From: Micromussa lordhowensis
Lineage: Eukaryota; Cnidaria; Anthozoa; Scleractinia; Lobophylliidae
Direction: 5' to 3'
Length of the DNA stretch: 64,000 nt
NCBI GenBank assembly: GCA_964020085.1
Contig: OZ026608.1
Span: 21,175,812-21,239,811 of the forward strand
Positions 36,665-49,284 of the stretch are shown here, piece by piece (position 1 is the first letter of the stretch; each line of letters starts with the position of its first letter). The position numbers were made by a program, and so were the translations under genes. The notes under the pieces are model-generated. The model was given only the letters and a program-made list of their open reading frames with translations, had not been told where the DNA came from and did no database searches.

Positions 36665-38527
36665 TCCTAACTAAGATTTCCTTGAAGTGCCAAACTAGCA
36701 GAACATTTTGCTGCAAACCGCGCCTCTTAAAGTGCCCGTGAAGCCGAGCTATGTCAAATTTGCCAAGGGGACCCCCAGCGCGCGTTTTCTGAAATTCTGC
36801 AAAGTTGGGACCAGGGGAAACTACTGCAAAAAGAAGGCCAGAAAAAACACCCTGGCGCCAATGCCATCATGTCCTAACTAAGATTTCCTTGAAGTGCCAA
36901 CCTAGTAGAACATTTTGCTGCAAACCGCGCCTCTTAAAGTGCCCGTGAAGCCGAGCTATGTCAAATTTGCCAAGGGGACCCTCAGCGCGCGTTTTCTGAA
37001 ATTCTGCAAAGTTGGGACCAGGGGAAACTACTGCAAAAAGAAGGCCAGAAAAAACACCCTGGCGCCAATGCCATCATGTCTTAACTAGAATTTCCTTAAA
37101 GCGCCAACCTAGCAGAACATTTTGCTGCAAACCGCGCCTCTTAAAGTGCCCGTGAAGCCGAGCTATGTCAAATTTGCCAAGGGGACCCCCAGCGCGCGTT
37201 TTCTGAAATTCTGCAAAGTTGGGACCAGGGGAAACTACTGCAAAAAGAAGGCCAGAAAAAACACCCTGGCGCCAATGCCATCATGTCCTAACTTAAATTT
37301 CCTTAAAGTGCCAACCTAGCAGAACATTTTGCTGCAAACCGCGCCTCTTAAAGTGCCCGTGAAGCCGAGCTATGTCAAATTTGCCAAGGGGACCCCCAGC
37401 GCGCGTTTTCTGAAATTCTGCAAAGTTGGGACCAAGGGAAACTACTGCAAAAAGAAGGCCAGAAAAAACACCCTGGCGCCAATGCCATCATGTCCTAACT
37501 AGGATTTCCTTGAAGTGCCAACCTAGCAAAACATTTTGCTGCAAACCGCGCCTCTTAAAGTGCCCGTGAAGCCGAGCTATGTCAAATTTGCCAAGGGGAC
37601 CCCCAGCGCGCGTTTTCTGAAATTCTGCAAAGTTGGGACCAGGGGAAACTACTGCAAAAAGAACGCCAGAAAAAACACCCTGGCGCCAATGCCATCATGT
37701 CCTAACTAGGATTTCCTTAAAGTGCCAACCTAGCAGAAAATTTTGCTGCAAACCGCGCCTCTTAAAGTGCCCGTGAAGCCGAGCTATGTCAAATTTGCCA
37801 AGGGGACCCCCAGCGCGCGTTTTCTGAAATTCTGCAAAGTTGGGACCAGGGGAAACTACTGCAAAAAGAAGGCCAGAAAAAACACCCTGGCGCCAATGCC
37901 ATCATGTCCTAACTAGGATTTCCTTGAAGTGCCAACCTAGCAAAACATTTTGCTGCAAACCGCGCCTCTTAAAGTGCCCGTGAAGCCGAGCTATGTCAAA
38001 TTTGCCAAGGGGACCCCCAGCGCGCGTTTTCTGAAATTCTGCAAAGTTGGGACCAGGGGAAACTACTGCAAAAAGAAGGCCAGAAAAAACACCCTGGCGC
38101 CAATGCCATCATGTCCTAACTAGGATTTCCTTAAAGTGCCAACCTAGCAGAACATTTTGCTGCAAACCGCGCCTCTTAAAGTGCCCGTGAAGCCGAGCTA
38201 TGTCAAATTTGCCAAGGGGACCCCCAGCGCGCGTTTTCTGAAATTCTGCAAAGTTGGGACCAGGGGAAACTACTGCAAAAAGAAGGCCAGAAAAAACACC
38301 CTGGCGCCAATGCCATCATGTCCTAACTAGGATTTCCTTGAAGTGCCAACCTAGCAGAACATTTTGCTGCAAACCGCGCCTCTTAAAGTGCCTGTGAAGC
38401 CGAGCTATGTCAAATTTGCCAAGGGGACCCCCAGGGCGCGTTTTCTGAAATTCTGCAAAGTTGGGACCAGGGGAAACTACTGCAAAAAGAAGGCCAGAAA
38501 AAACACCCTGGCGCCAATGCCATCATG

Positions 38528-39359
38528 TCCTAACTAGGATTTCCTTGAAGTGCCAACCTTGCACAACATTTTGCTGCAAACCGCGCCTCTTAAAGTGCCC
38601 GTGAAGCCGAGCTATGTCAAATTTGCCAAGGGGACCCCCAGCGCGCGTTTTCTGAAATTCTGCAAAGTTGGGACCAGGGAAAACTACTGCAAAAAGAAGG
38701 CCAGAAAAAACACCCTGGCGCCACTGCCATCATGTTGTAACTAAAATTTCCGTGAAGTGCTAACCTAGCAGAACATTTTGCTGCAAACTGCGCCTCTTAA
38801 AGTGCCCGTGAAGCCGAGCTATGTCAAATTTGCCAAGGGGACCCCCTGCGCGCGTTTTCTGAATTTCTGCAAAGTTGGGACCAGGGGAAACTACTGCAAA
38901 AAGAAGGCCAAAAAAAAAACACCCTGGCGCCAATGCCATCATGTCTTAACTAGGATTTCCTTGAAGTGCCAACCTAGCAGAACATTTTGCTGCAAACCGC
39001 GCCTCTTAAAGTGCCCGTGAAGCCGAGCTATGTCAAATTTGCCAAGGGGACCCCCAGCGCGCGTTTTCTGAAATTCTGCAAAGTTGGGACCAGGGAAAAC
39101 TACTGCAAAAAGAAGGCCAGAAAAAACACCCTGGCGCCACTGCCATCATGTTGTAACTAGAATTTCCGTGAAGTGCTAACCTAGCAGAACATTTTGCTGC
39201 AAACTGCGCCTCTTAAAGTGCCCGTGAAGCCGAGCTATGTCAAATTTGCCAAGGGGACCCCCTGCGCGCGTTTTCTGAATTTCTGCAAAGTTGGGACCAG
39301 GGGAAACTACTGCAAAAAGAAGGCCAAAAAAAAAACACCCTGGCGCCAATGTCATCATG
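38528..39359 (+). repeat. 2-monomer tandem duplication, second occurrence
   Basis: The same pair of two-unit blocks as at 29012-29843, carried along by the 9516-bp duplication (38528-38943 and 38944-39359). The markers, including the long A-runs, are the same. The 416-bp duplication therefore came before the 9516-bp one. Confidence 0.9.
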
Positions 39360-40393
39360 TCCTAACTAGGATTTCCTTGAAGTGCCAACCTAGCAGAACA
39401 TTTTGCTGCAAACCGCGCCTCTTAAAGTGCCCGTGAAGCCGAGCTATGTCAAATTTGCCAAGGGGACCCCCAGCGCGCGTTTTCTGAAATTCTGCAAAGT
39501 TGGGACCAGGGGAAACTACTGCAAAATAAGGCCAGAAAAAACACCCTGGCGCCAATGCCATCATGTCCTAACTAGGATTTCCTTGAAGTGCCAACCTAGC
39601 AGAACATTTTGCTGCAAACCGCGCCTCTTAGAGTGCCCGTGAAGCCGAGCTATGTCAAATTTGCCAAGGGGACCCCCAGCGCGCGTTTTCTGAAATTCTG
39701 CAAAGTTGGGACCAGGGGAAACTACTGCAAAAAGAAGGCCAGAAAAAACCCCCTGGCGCCAATGCCATCATGTCCTAACTAGGATTTCCTTGAAGTGCCA
39801 ACCTAGCAGAACATGTTGCTGCAAACCGCGCCTCTTAAAGTGCCCGTGAAGCCGAGCTATGTCAAATTTGCCAAGGGGACCCCCAGCGCGCGTTTTCTGA
39901 AATTCTGCAAAGTTGGGACCAGGGGAAACTACTGCAAAAAGAAGGCCAGAAAAAACACCCTGGCGCCAATGCCATCATGTCCTAACTAGGATTTTCCTAA
40001 AGTGCCAACCTAGCAGAACATTTTGCTGCAAACCGCGCCTCTTAAAGTGCCCGCGAAGCCGAGCTATGTCAAATTTGCCAAGGGGACCCCCAGCGCGCGT
40101 TTTCTGAAATTCTGCAAAGTTGGGACCAGGGGAAACTACTGCAAAAAGAAGGCCAGAAAAAACACCCTGGCGCCAATGCCATCATGTCCTAACTAGGATT
40201 TCCTTGAAGTGCCAACCTTGCAGAACATTTTGCTGCAAACCGCGCCTCTTAAAGTGCCCGTGAAGCCGAGCTATGTCAAATTTGCCAAGGGGACCCCCAG
40301 CGCGCGTTTTCTGAAATTCTGCAAAGTTGGGACCAGGGGAAACTACTGCAAAAAGAAGGCCAGAAAAAACACCCTGGCGCCAATGCCATCATG

Positions 40394-43300
40394 TTTTAAC
40401 TAGGATTTCCTTAAAGTGCCAACCTAGCAGAACATTTTGCTGCAAACCGCGCCTCTTAGAGTGCCCGTGAAGCCGAGCTATGTCAAATTTGCCAAGGGGA
40501 CCCCCAGCGCGCGTTTTCTGAAATTCTGCAAAGTTGGGACCAGGGGAAACTACTGCAAAAAGAAGGCCAGAAAAAACACCCTGGCGCCAATGCCATCATG
40601 TCCTAACTACAATTTCCTTAAAGTGCCATCCTAGCAGGACATGTTGCTGCAAACCGCGCCTCTTAAAGTGCCCGTGAAGTCGAGCTATGTCAAATTTGCC
40701 AAGGGGACCCCCAGCGCGCGTTTTCTGAAATTCTGCAAAGTTGGGACCAGGGGAAACTACTGCAAAAAGAAGGCCAGAAAAAACACCCTGGCGCCAATGC
40801 CATCATGTCCTAACTAGGATTTCCTTGAAGTGCCAACCTAGCAAAACATTTTGCTGGAAACCGCGCCTCTTAAAGTGCCCGTGAAGCCGAGCTATGTCAA
40901 ATTTGCCAAGGGGACCCCCAGCGCGCGTTTTCTGAAATTTTGCAAAGTTGGGACCAGGGGAAACTACTGCAAAAAGAAGGCCAGAAAAGCACCCTGGCGC
41001 CAATGCCATCATGTCCTAACTAGGATTTCCTTAAAGTGCCAGTCTAGCAGAACATTTTGCTGCAAACCGCGCCTCTTAAAGTGCCCGTGAAGCCGAGCTA
41101 TGTCAAATTTGCCAAGGGGACCCCCAGCGCGCGTTTTCTGAAATTCTGCAAAGTTGGGACCAGGGGAAACTACTGCAAAAAGAAGGCCAGAAAAAACACC
41201 CTGGCGCCAATGCCATCATGTTCTAACTAGCATTTCCTTCAAGTGCCATCCTAGCAGAACATTTTGCTGCAAACCGCGCCTCTTAAAGTGCCCGTGAAGC
41301 CGAGCTATGTCAAATTTGCCAAGGGGACCCCCAGCGCGCGTTTTCTGAAATTCTGCAAAGTTGGGACCAGGGGAAACTACTGCAAAAAGAAGGCCAGAAA
41401 AAACACCCTGGCGCCAATGCCATCATGTTCTAACTAGGATTTCCTTGAAGTGCCATCCTAGCAGAACATTTTGCTGCAAACCGCGCCTCTTAAAGTGCCG
41501 TGAAGCCGACCTATGTCAAATTTGCCAAGGGGACCCCCAGCGCGCGTTTTCTGAAATTCTGCAAAGTTGGGACCAGGGGAAACTACTGCAAAAAGAAGGC
41601 CAGAAAAAACACCCTGGCGCCAATGCCATCATGTCCTAACTACAATTTCCTTAAAGTGCCATCCTAGCAGAACATGTTGCTGCAAACCGCGCCTCTTAAA
41701 GTGCCCGTGAAGTCGAGCTATGTCAAATTTGCCAAGGGGACCCCCAGCGCGCGTTTTCTGAAATTCTGCAAAGTTGGGACCAGGGGAAACTACTGCAAAA
41801 AGAAGGCCAGAAAAAACACCCTGGCGCCAATGCCATCATGTCCTAACTAGGATTTCCTTAAAGTGCCAACCTAGCAGAACATTTTGCTGCAAACCGCGCC
41901 TCTTAGAGTGCCCGTGAAGCCGAGCTATGTCAAATTTGCCAAGGGGACCCCCAGCGCGCGTTTTCTGAAATTCTGCAAAGTTGGGACCAGGGGAAACTAC
42001 TGCAAAAAGAAGGCCAGAAAAAACACCCTGGCGCCAATGCCATCATGTCCTAACTACAATTTCCTTAAAGTGCCATCCTAGCAGGACATGTTGCTGCAAA
42101 CCGCGCCTCTTAAAGTGCCCGTGAAGTCGAGCTATGTCAAATTTGCCAAGGGGACCCCCAGCGCGCGTTTTCTGAAATTCTGCAAAGTTGGGACCAGGGG
42201 AAACTACTGCAAAAAGAAGGCCAGAAAAAACACCCTGGCGCCAATGCCATCATGTCCTAACTAGGATTTCCTTGAAGTGCCAACCTAGCAAAACATTTTG
42301 CTGGAAACCGCGCCTCTTAAAGTGCCCGTGAAGCCGAGCTATGTCAAATTTGCCAAGGGGACCCCCAGCGCGCGTTTTCTGAAATTTTGCAAAGTTGGGA
42401 CCAGGGGAAACTACTGCAAAAAGAAGGCCAGAAAAGCACCCTGGCGCCAATGCCATCATGTCCTAACTAGGATTTCCTTAAAGTGCCAGTCTAGCAGAAC
42501 ATTTTGCTGCAAACCGCGCCTCTTAAAGTGCCCGTGAAGCCGAGCTATGTCAAATTTGCCAAGGGGACCCCCAGCGCGCGTTTTCTGAAATTCTGCAAAG
42601 TTGGGACCAGGGGAAACTACTGCAAAAAGAAGGCCAGAAAAAACACCCTGGCGCCAATGCCATCATGTTCTAACTAGCATTTCCTTCAAGTGCCATCCTA
42701 GCAGAACATTTTGCTGCAAACCGCGCCTCTTAAAGTGCCCGTGAAGCCGAGCTATGTCAAATTTGCCAAGGGGACCCCCAGCGCGCGTTTTCTGAAATTC
42801 TGCAAAGTTGGGACCAGGGGAAACTACTGCAAAAAGAAGGCCAGAAAAAACACCCTGGCGCCAATGCCATCATGTTCTAACTAGGATTTCCTTGAAGTGC
42901 CATCCTAGCAGAACATTTTGCTGCAAACCGCGCCTCTTAAAGTGCCGTGAAGCCGACCTATGTCAAATTTGCCAAGGGGACCCCCAGCGCGCGTTTTCTG
43001 AAATTCTGCAAAGTTGGGACCAGGGGAAACTACTGCAAAAAGAAGGCCAGAAAAAACACCCTGGCGCCAATGCCATCATGTCCTAACTACAATTTCCTTG
43101 AAGTGCCATCCTAGCAGAACATTTTGCTGCAAACCGCGCCTCTTAAAGTGCCGTGAAGCCGACCTATGTCAAATTTGCCAAGGGGACCCCCAGCGCGCGT
43201 TTTCTGAAATTCTGCAAAGTTGGGACCAGGGGAAACTACTGCAAAAAGAAGGCCAGAAAAAACACCCTGGCGCCAATGCCATCATGTCCTAACTACAATT

Positions 43301-46180
43301 TCCTTAAAGTGCCATCCTAGCAGGACATGTTGCTGCAAACCGCGCCTCTTAAAGTGCCCGTGAAGTCGAGCTATGTCAAATTTGCCAAGGGGACCCCCAG
43401 CGCGCGTTTTCTGAAATTCTGCAAAGTTGGGACCAGGGGAAACTACTGCAAAAAGAAGGCCAGAAAAAACACCCTGGCGCCAATGCCATCATGTCCTAAC
43501 TAGGATTTCCTTGAAGTGCCAACCTAGCAAAACATTTTGCTGGAAACCGCGCCTCTTAAAGTGCCCGTGAAGCCGAGCTATGTCAAATTTGCCAAGGGGA
43601 CCCCCAGCGCGCGTTTTCTGAAATTTTGCAAAGTTGGGACCAGGGGAAACTACTGCAAAAAGAAGGCCAGAAAAGCACCCTGGCGCCAATGCCATCATGT
43701 CCTAACTAGGATTTCCTTAAAGTGCCAGTCTAGCAGAACATTTTGCTGCAAACCGCGCCTCTTAAAGTGCCCGTGAAGCCGAGCTATGTCAAATTTGCCA
43801 AGGGGACCCCCAGCGCGCGTTTTCTGAAATTCTGCAAAGTTGGGACCAGGGGAAACTACTGCAAAAAGAAGGCCAGAAAAAACACCCTGGCGCCAATGCC
43901 ATCATGTTCTAACTAGCATTTCCTTCAAGTGCCATCCTAGCAGAACATTTTGCTGCAAACCGCGCCTCTTAAAGTGCCCGTGAAGCCGAGCTATGTCAAA
44001 TTTGCCAAGGGGACCCCCAGCGCGCGTTTTCTGAAATTCTGCAAAGTTGGGACCAGGGGAACCTACTGCAAAAAGAAGGCCAGAAAAAACACCCTGGCGC
44101 CAATGCCATCATGTTCTAACTAGGATTTCCTTGAAGTGCCATCCTAGCAGAACATTTTGCTGCAAACCGCGCCTCTTAAAGTGCCGTGAAGCCGACCTAT
44201 GTCAAATTTGCCAAGGGGACCCCCAGCGCGCGTTTTCTGAAATTCTGCAAAGTTGGGACCAGGGGAAACTACTGCAAAAAGAAGGCCAGAAAAAACACCC
44301 TGGCGCCAATGCCATCATGTCCTAACTACAATTTCCTTAAAGTGCCATCCTAGCAGAACATGTTGCTGCAAACCGCGCCTCTTAAAGTGCCCGTGAAGTC
44401 GAGCTATGTCAAATTTGCCAAGGGGACCCCAAGCGCGCGTTTTCTGAAATTCTGCAAAGTTGGGACCAGGGGAAACTACTGCAAAAAGAAGGCCAGAAAA
44501 AACACCCTGGCGCCAATGCCATCATGTCCTAACTAGGATTTCCTTAAAGTGCCAACCTAGCAGAACATTTTGCTGCAAACCGCGCCTCTTAGAGTGCCCG
44601 TGAAGCCGAGCTATGTCAAATTTGCCAAGGGGACCCCCAGCGCGCGTTTTCTGAAATTCTGCAAAGTTGGGACCAGGGGAAACTACTGCAAAAAGAAGGC
44701 CAGAAAAAACACCCTGGCGCCAATGCCATCATGTCCTAACTACAATTTCCTTAAAGTGCCATCCTAGCAGGACATGTTGCTGCAAACCGCGCCTCTTAAA
44801 GTGCCCGTGAAGTCGAGCTATGTCAAATTTGCCAAGGGGACCCCCAGCGCGCGTTTTCTGAAATTCTGCAAAGTTGGGACCAGGGGAAACTACTGCAAAA
44901 AGAAGGCCAGAAAAAACACCCTGGCGCCAATGCCATCATGTCCTAACTAGGATTTCCTTGAAGTGCCAACCTAGCAAAACATTTTGCTGGAAACCGCGCC
45001 TCTTAAAGTGCCCGTGAAGCCGAGCTATGTCAAATTTGCCAAGGGGACCCCCAGCGCGCGTTTTCTGAAATTTTGCAAAGTTGGGACCAGGGGAAACTAC
45101 TGCAAAAAGAAGGCCAGAAAAGCACCCTGGCGCCAATGCCATCATGTCCTAACTAAGATTTCCTTAAAGTGCCAGTCTAGCAGAACATTTTGCTGCAAAC
45201 CGCGCCTCTTAAAGTGCCCGTGAAGCCGAGCTATGTCAAATTTGCCAAGGGGACCCCCAGCGCGCGTTTTCTGAAATTCTGCAAAGTTGGGACCAGGGGA
45301 AACTACTGCAAAAAGAAGGCCAGAAAAAACACCCTGGCGCCAATGCCATCATGTTCTAACTAGCATTTCCTTCAAGCGCCATCCTAGCGGAACATTTTGC
45401 TGCAAACCGCGCCTCTTAAAGTGCCCGTGAAGCCGAGCTATGTCAAATTTGCCAAGGGGACCCCCAGCGCGCGTTTTCTGAAATTCTGCAAAGTTGGGAC
45501 CAGGGGAAACTACTGCAAAAAGAAGGCCAGAAAAAACACCCTGGCGCCAATGCCATCATGTTCTAACTAGGATTTCCTTGAAGTGCCATCCTAGCAGAAC
45601 ATTTTGCTGCAAACCGCGCCTCTTAAAGTGCCGTGAAGCCGACCTATGTCAAATTTGCCAAGGGGACCCCCAGCGCGCGTTTTCTGAAATTCTGCAAAGT
45701 TGGGACCAGGGGAAACTACTGCAAAAAGAAGGCCAGAAAAAACACCCTGGCGCCAATGCCATCATGTCCTAACTACAATTTCCTTAAAGTGCCATCCTAG
45801 CAGAACATGTTGCTGCAAACCGCGCCTCTTAAAGTGCCCGTGAAGTCGAGCTATGTCAAATTTGCCAAGGGGACCCCCAGCGCGCGTTTTCTGAAATTCT
45901 GCAAAGTTGGGACCAGGGGAAACTACTGCAAAAAGAAGGCCAGAAAAAACACCCTGGCGCCAATGCCATCATGTCCTAACTAGGATTTCCTTGAAGTGCC
46001 AACCTAGCAGAACATTTTGCTGGAAACCGCGCCTCTTAAAGTGCCCGTGAAGCCGAGCTATGTCAAATTTGCCAAGGGGACCCCCAGCGCGCGTTTTCTG
46101 AAATTTTGCAAAGTTGGGACCAGGGGAAACTACTGCAAAAAGAAGGCCAGAAAAAACACCCTGGCGCCAATGCCATCATG
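40394..46180 (+). repeat. 7-monomer higher-order repeat, set 2
   Basis: The same order as at 30878-36664: A B C D E F B' (40394), A B C D E F (41841), F' B C D E F B' (43081), A B C D E F B' (44527), then C' (45974). A-to-A spacing is 1447 bp and the F'-containing variant is 1239 bp, as in set 1. The final F is followed by B', which is missing at the matching point (36251) of set 1. Confidence 0.92.
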
Positions 46181-47214
46181 TCCTAACTAGGATTTCCTTA
46201 AAGTGCCAGTCTAGCAGAACATTTTGCTGCAAACCGCGCCTCTTAAAGTGCCCGTGAAGCCGAGCTATGTCAAATTTGCCAAGGGGACCCCCAGCGCGCG
46301 TTTTCTGAAATTCTGCAAAGTTGGGACCAGGGGAAACTACTGCAAAAAGAAGGCCAGAAAAAACACCCTGGCGCCAATGCCATCATGTTCTAACTAGGAT
46401 TTCCTTGAAGTGCCATCCTAGCAGAACATTTTGCTGCAAACCGCGCCTCTTAAAGTGCCGTGAAGCCGACCTATGTCAAATTTGCCAAGGGGACCCCCAG
46501 CGCGCGTTTTCTGAAATTCTGCAAAGTTGGGACCAGGGGAAACTACTGCAAAAAGAAGGCCAGAAAAAACACCCTGGCGCCAATGCCATCATGTCCTAAC
46601 TACAATTTCCTTAAAGTGCCATCCTAGCAGAACATGTTGCTGCAAACCGCGCCTCTTAAAGTGCCCGTGAAGTCGAGCTATGTCAAATTTGCCAAGGGGA
46701 CCCCCAGCGCGCGTTTTCTGAAATTCTGCAAAGTTGGGACCAGGGGAAACTACTGCAAAAAGAAGGCCAGAAAAAACACCCTGGCGCCAATGCCATCATG
46801 TCCTAACTAGGATTTCCTTGAAGTGCCAACCTAGCAGAACATTTTGCTGGAAACCGCGCCTCTTAAAGTGCCCGTGAAGCCGAGCTATGTCAAATTTGCC
46901 AAGGGGACCCCCAGCGCGCGTTTTCTGAAATTTTGCAAAGTTGGGACCAGGGGAAACTACTGCAAAAAGAAGGCCAGAAAAAACACCCTGGCGCCAATGC
47001 CATCATGTCCTAACTAGGATTTCCTTAAAGTGCCAGTCTAGCAGAACATTTTGCTGCAAACCGCGCCTCTTAAAGTGCCCGTGAAGCCGAGCTATGTCAA
47101 ATTTGCCAAGGGGACCCCCAGCGCGCGTTTTCTGAAATTCTGCAAAGTTGGGACCAGGGGAAACTACTGCAAAAAGAAGGCCAGAAAAAACACCCTGGCG
47201 CCAATGCCATCATG
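45561..47214 (+). repeat. 4-monomer block F-B'-C'-D, two copies (827-bp period)
   Basis: The unit order F B' C' D at 45561-46387 is repeated at 46388-47214. The period is 827 bp, which is 4 x 207 minus the base missing in F. C' is the form of C with 'gctggaaaccg' and 'aaattttgc' but with the full A-run. This is a local rearrangement of the 7-unit repeat at the right-hand border of the large duplication. Confidence 0.9.
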
Positions 47215-48042
47215 TTCTAACTAGTATTTCCTTGAAGTGCCATCCTAGCAGAACATTTTGCTGCAAACCGCGCCTCTTAAAGTGCCCGTGAAGCCGAGCT
47301 ATGTCAAATTTGCCAAGGGGACCCCCAGCGCGCGTTTTCTGAAATTCTGCAAAGTTGGGACCAGGGGAAACTACTGCAAAAAGAAGGCCAGAAAAAACAC
47401 CCTGGCGCCAATGCCATCATGTCCTAACTAATATTTCCTTGAAGTGCCAACCTAGCAGAACATTTTGCTGCAAACCGCGCCTCTTAAAGTGCCCGTGAAG
47501 CCGAGCTATGTCAAATTTGCCAAGGGGACCCCCAGCGCGCGTTTTCTGAAATTCTGCAAAGTTGGGACCAGGGGAAACTACTGCAAAAAGAAGGCCAGAA
47601 AAAACACCCTGGCGCCAATGCCATCATGTCCTAACTAGGATCTCCTTGAAGTGCCAACCTAGCAGAACATTTTGCTGCAAACCGCGCCTCTTAAAGTGCC
47701 CGTGAAGCCGAGGTATGTCAAATTTGCCAAGGGGACCCCCAGCGCGCGTTTTCTGAAATTCTGCAAAGTTGGGACCAGGGGAAACTACTGCAAAAAGAAG
47801 GCCAGAAAAAACACCCTGGCGCCAATGCCATCATGTCCTAACTAAGATTTCCTTGAAGTGCCAACCTAGCACAACATTTTGCTGCAAACCGCGCCTCTTA
47901 AAGTGCCCGTGAAGCCGACCTATGTCAAATTTGCCAAGGGGACCCCCAGCGCGCGTTTTCTGAAATTCTGCAAAGTTGGGACCAGGGGAAACTACTGCAA
48001 AAAGAAGGCCAGAAAAAACACCCTGGCGCCAATGCCATCATG
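46801..48042 (+). repeat. 6-monomer block, copy 1 (1242-bp period)
   Basis: Six units: C' ('gctggaaaccg', 'aaattttgc'), D ('gccagtctagc'), a unit opening 'ttctaactagtattt', one opening 'taatattt', one with 'gccgaggtatg', and one opening 'taagattt' with 'agcacaac'. The same order returns exactly 1242 bp (6 x 207) later. Confidence 0.9.
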
Positions 48043-49284
48043 TCCTAACTAGGATTTCCTTGAAGTGCCAACCTAGCAGAACATTTTGCTGGAAACCGCG
48101 CCTCTTAAAGTGCCCGTGAAGCCGAGCTATGTCAAATTTGCCAAGGGAACCCCCAGCGCGCGTTTTCTGAAATTTTGCAAAGTTGGGACCAGGGGAAACT
48201 ACTGCAAAAAGAAGGCCAGAAAAAACACCCTGGCGCCAAAGCCATCATGTCCTAACTAGGATTTCCTTAAAGTGCCAGTCTAGCAGAACATTTTGCTGCA
48301 AACCGCGCCTCTTAAAGTGCCCGTGAAGCCGAGCTATGTCAAATTTGCCAAGGGGACCCCCAGCGCGCGTTTTCTGAAATTCTGCAAAGTTGGGACCAGG
48401 GGAAACTACTGCAAAAAGAAGGCCAGAAAAAACACCCTGGCGCCAATCCCATCATGTTCTAACTAGTATTTCCTTGAAGTGCCATCCTAGCAGAACATTT
48501 TGCTGCAAACCGCGCCTCTTAAAGTTCCCGTGAAGCCGAGCTATGTCAAATTTGCCAAGGGGACCCCCAGCGCGCGTTTTCTGAAATTCTGCAAAGTTGG
48601 GACCAGGGGAAACTACTGCAAAAAGAAGACCAGAAAAAACACCCTGGCGCCAATGCCATCATGTCCTAACTAATATTTCCTTGAAGTGCCAACCTAGCAG
48701 AACATTTTGCTGCAAACCGCGCCTCTTAAAGTGCCCGTGAAGCCGAGCTATGTCAAATTTGCCAAGGGGACCCCCAGCGCGCGTTTTCTGAAATTCTGCA
48801 AAGTTGGGACCAGGGGAAACTACTGCAAAAAGAAGGCCAGAAAAAACACCCTGGCGCCAATGCCATCATGTCCTAACTAGGATTTCCTTGAAGTGCCAAC
48901 CTAGCAGAACATTTTGCTGCAAACCGCGCCTCTTAAAGTGCCCGTGAAGCCGAGGTATGTCAAATTTGCCAAGGGGACCCCCAGCGCGCGTTTTCTGAAA
49001 TTCTGCAAAGTTGGGACCAGGGGAAACTACTGCAAAAAGAAGGCCAGAAAAAACACCCTGGCGCCAATGCCATCATGTCCTAACTAAGATTTCCTTGAAG
49101 TGCCAACCTAGCACAACATTTTGCTGCAAACCGCGCCTCTTAAAGTGCCCGTGAAGCCGAGCTATGTCAAATTTGCCAAGGGGACCCCCAGCGCGCGTTT
49201 TCTGAAATTCTGCAAAGTTGGGACCAGGGGAAACTACTGCAAAAAGAAGGCCAGAAAAAACACCCTGGCGCCAATGCCATCATG
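48043..49284 (+). repeat. 6-monomer block, copy 2
   Basis: All six marker units of 46801-48042 recur in order. Private changes include 'ccaagggaac' (about 48142), 'ggcgccaaagcc' (about 48232), 'ccaatccc' (about 48442), 'aaagttcccg' (about 48521) and 'aagaagacc' (about 48623). In copy 1 the last unit has 'gccgaccta', where this copy has 'gccgagcta'. Confidence 0.88.

Larger units (their letters stand above)
36665..46180 (+). repeat. 46-monomer segmental duplication, copy 2
   Basis: This is the tandem copy of 27149-36664. I noticed about a dozen differences over 9.1 kb, or roughly 99.8% identity. They include 'gttttaactagg' (40394) for 'gtcctaattagg' (30878), 'gaacctactg' (about 44060) for 'gaaactactg', 'caagcgccatcctagcgg' (about 45374) for 'caagtgccatcctagcag', and ordinary bases where copy 1 has 'caaacggcg' (about 31965) or 'tttccgtaaag' (about 35023). 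Near its end it has one unit (45767-45973) that copy 1 lacks. Confidence 0.93.

Noticed and set aside
27149..46180. The 9516-bp duplication as purely an assembly error
   Set aside because: The copies differ at about a dozen sites and by one whole unit near the end, which argues for two real copies. Read-level confirmation is still required.
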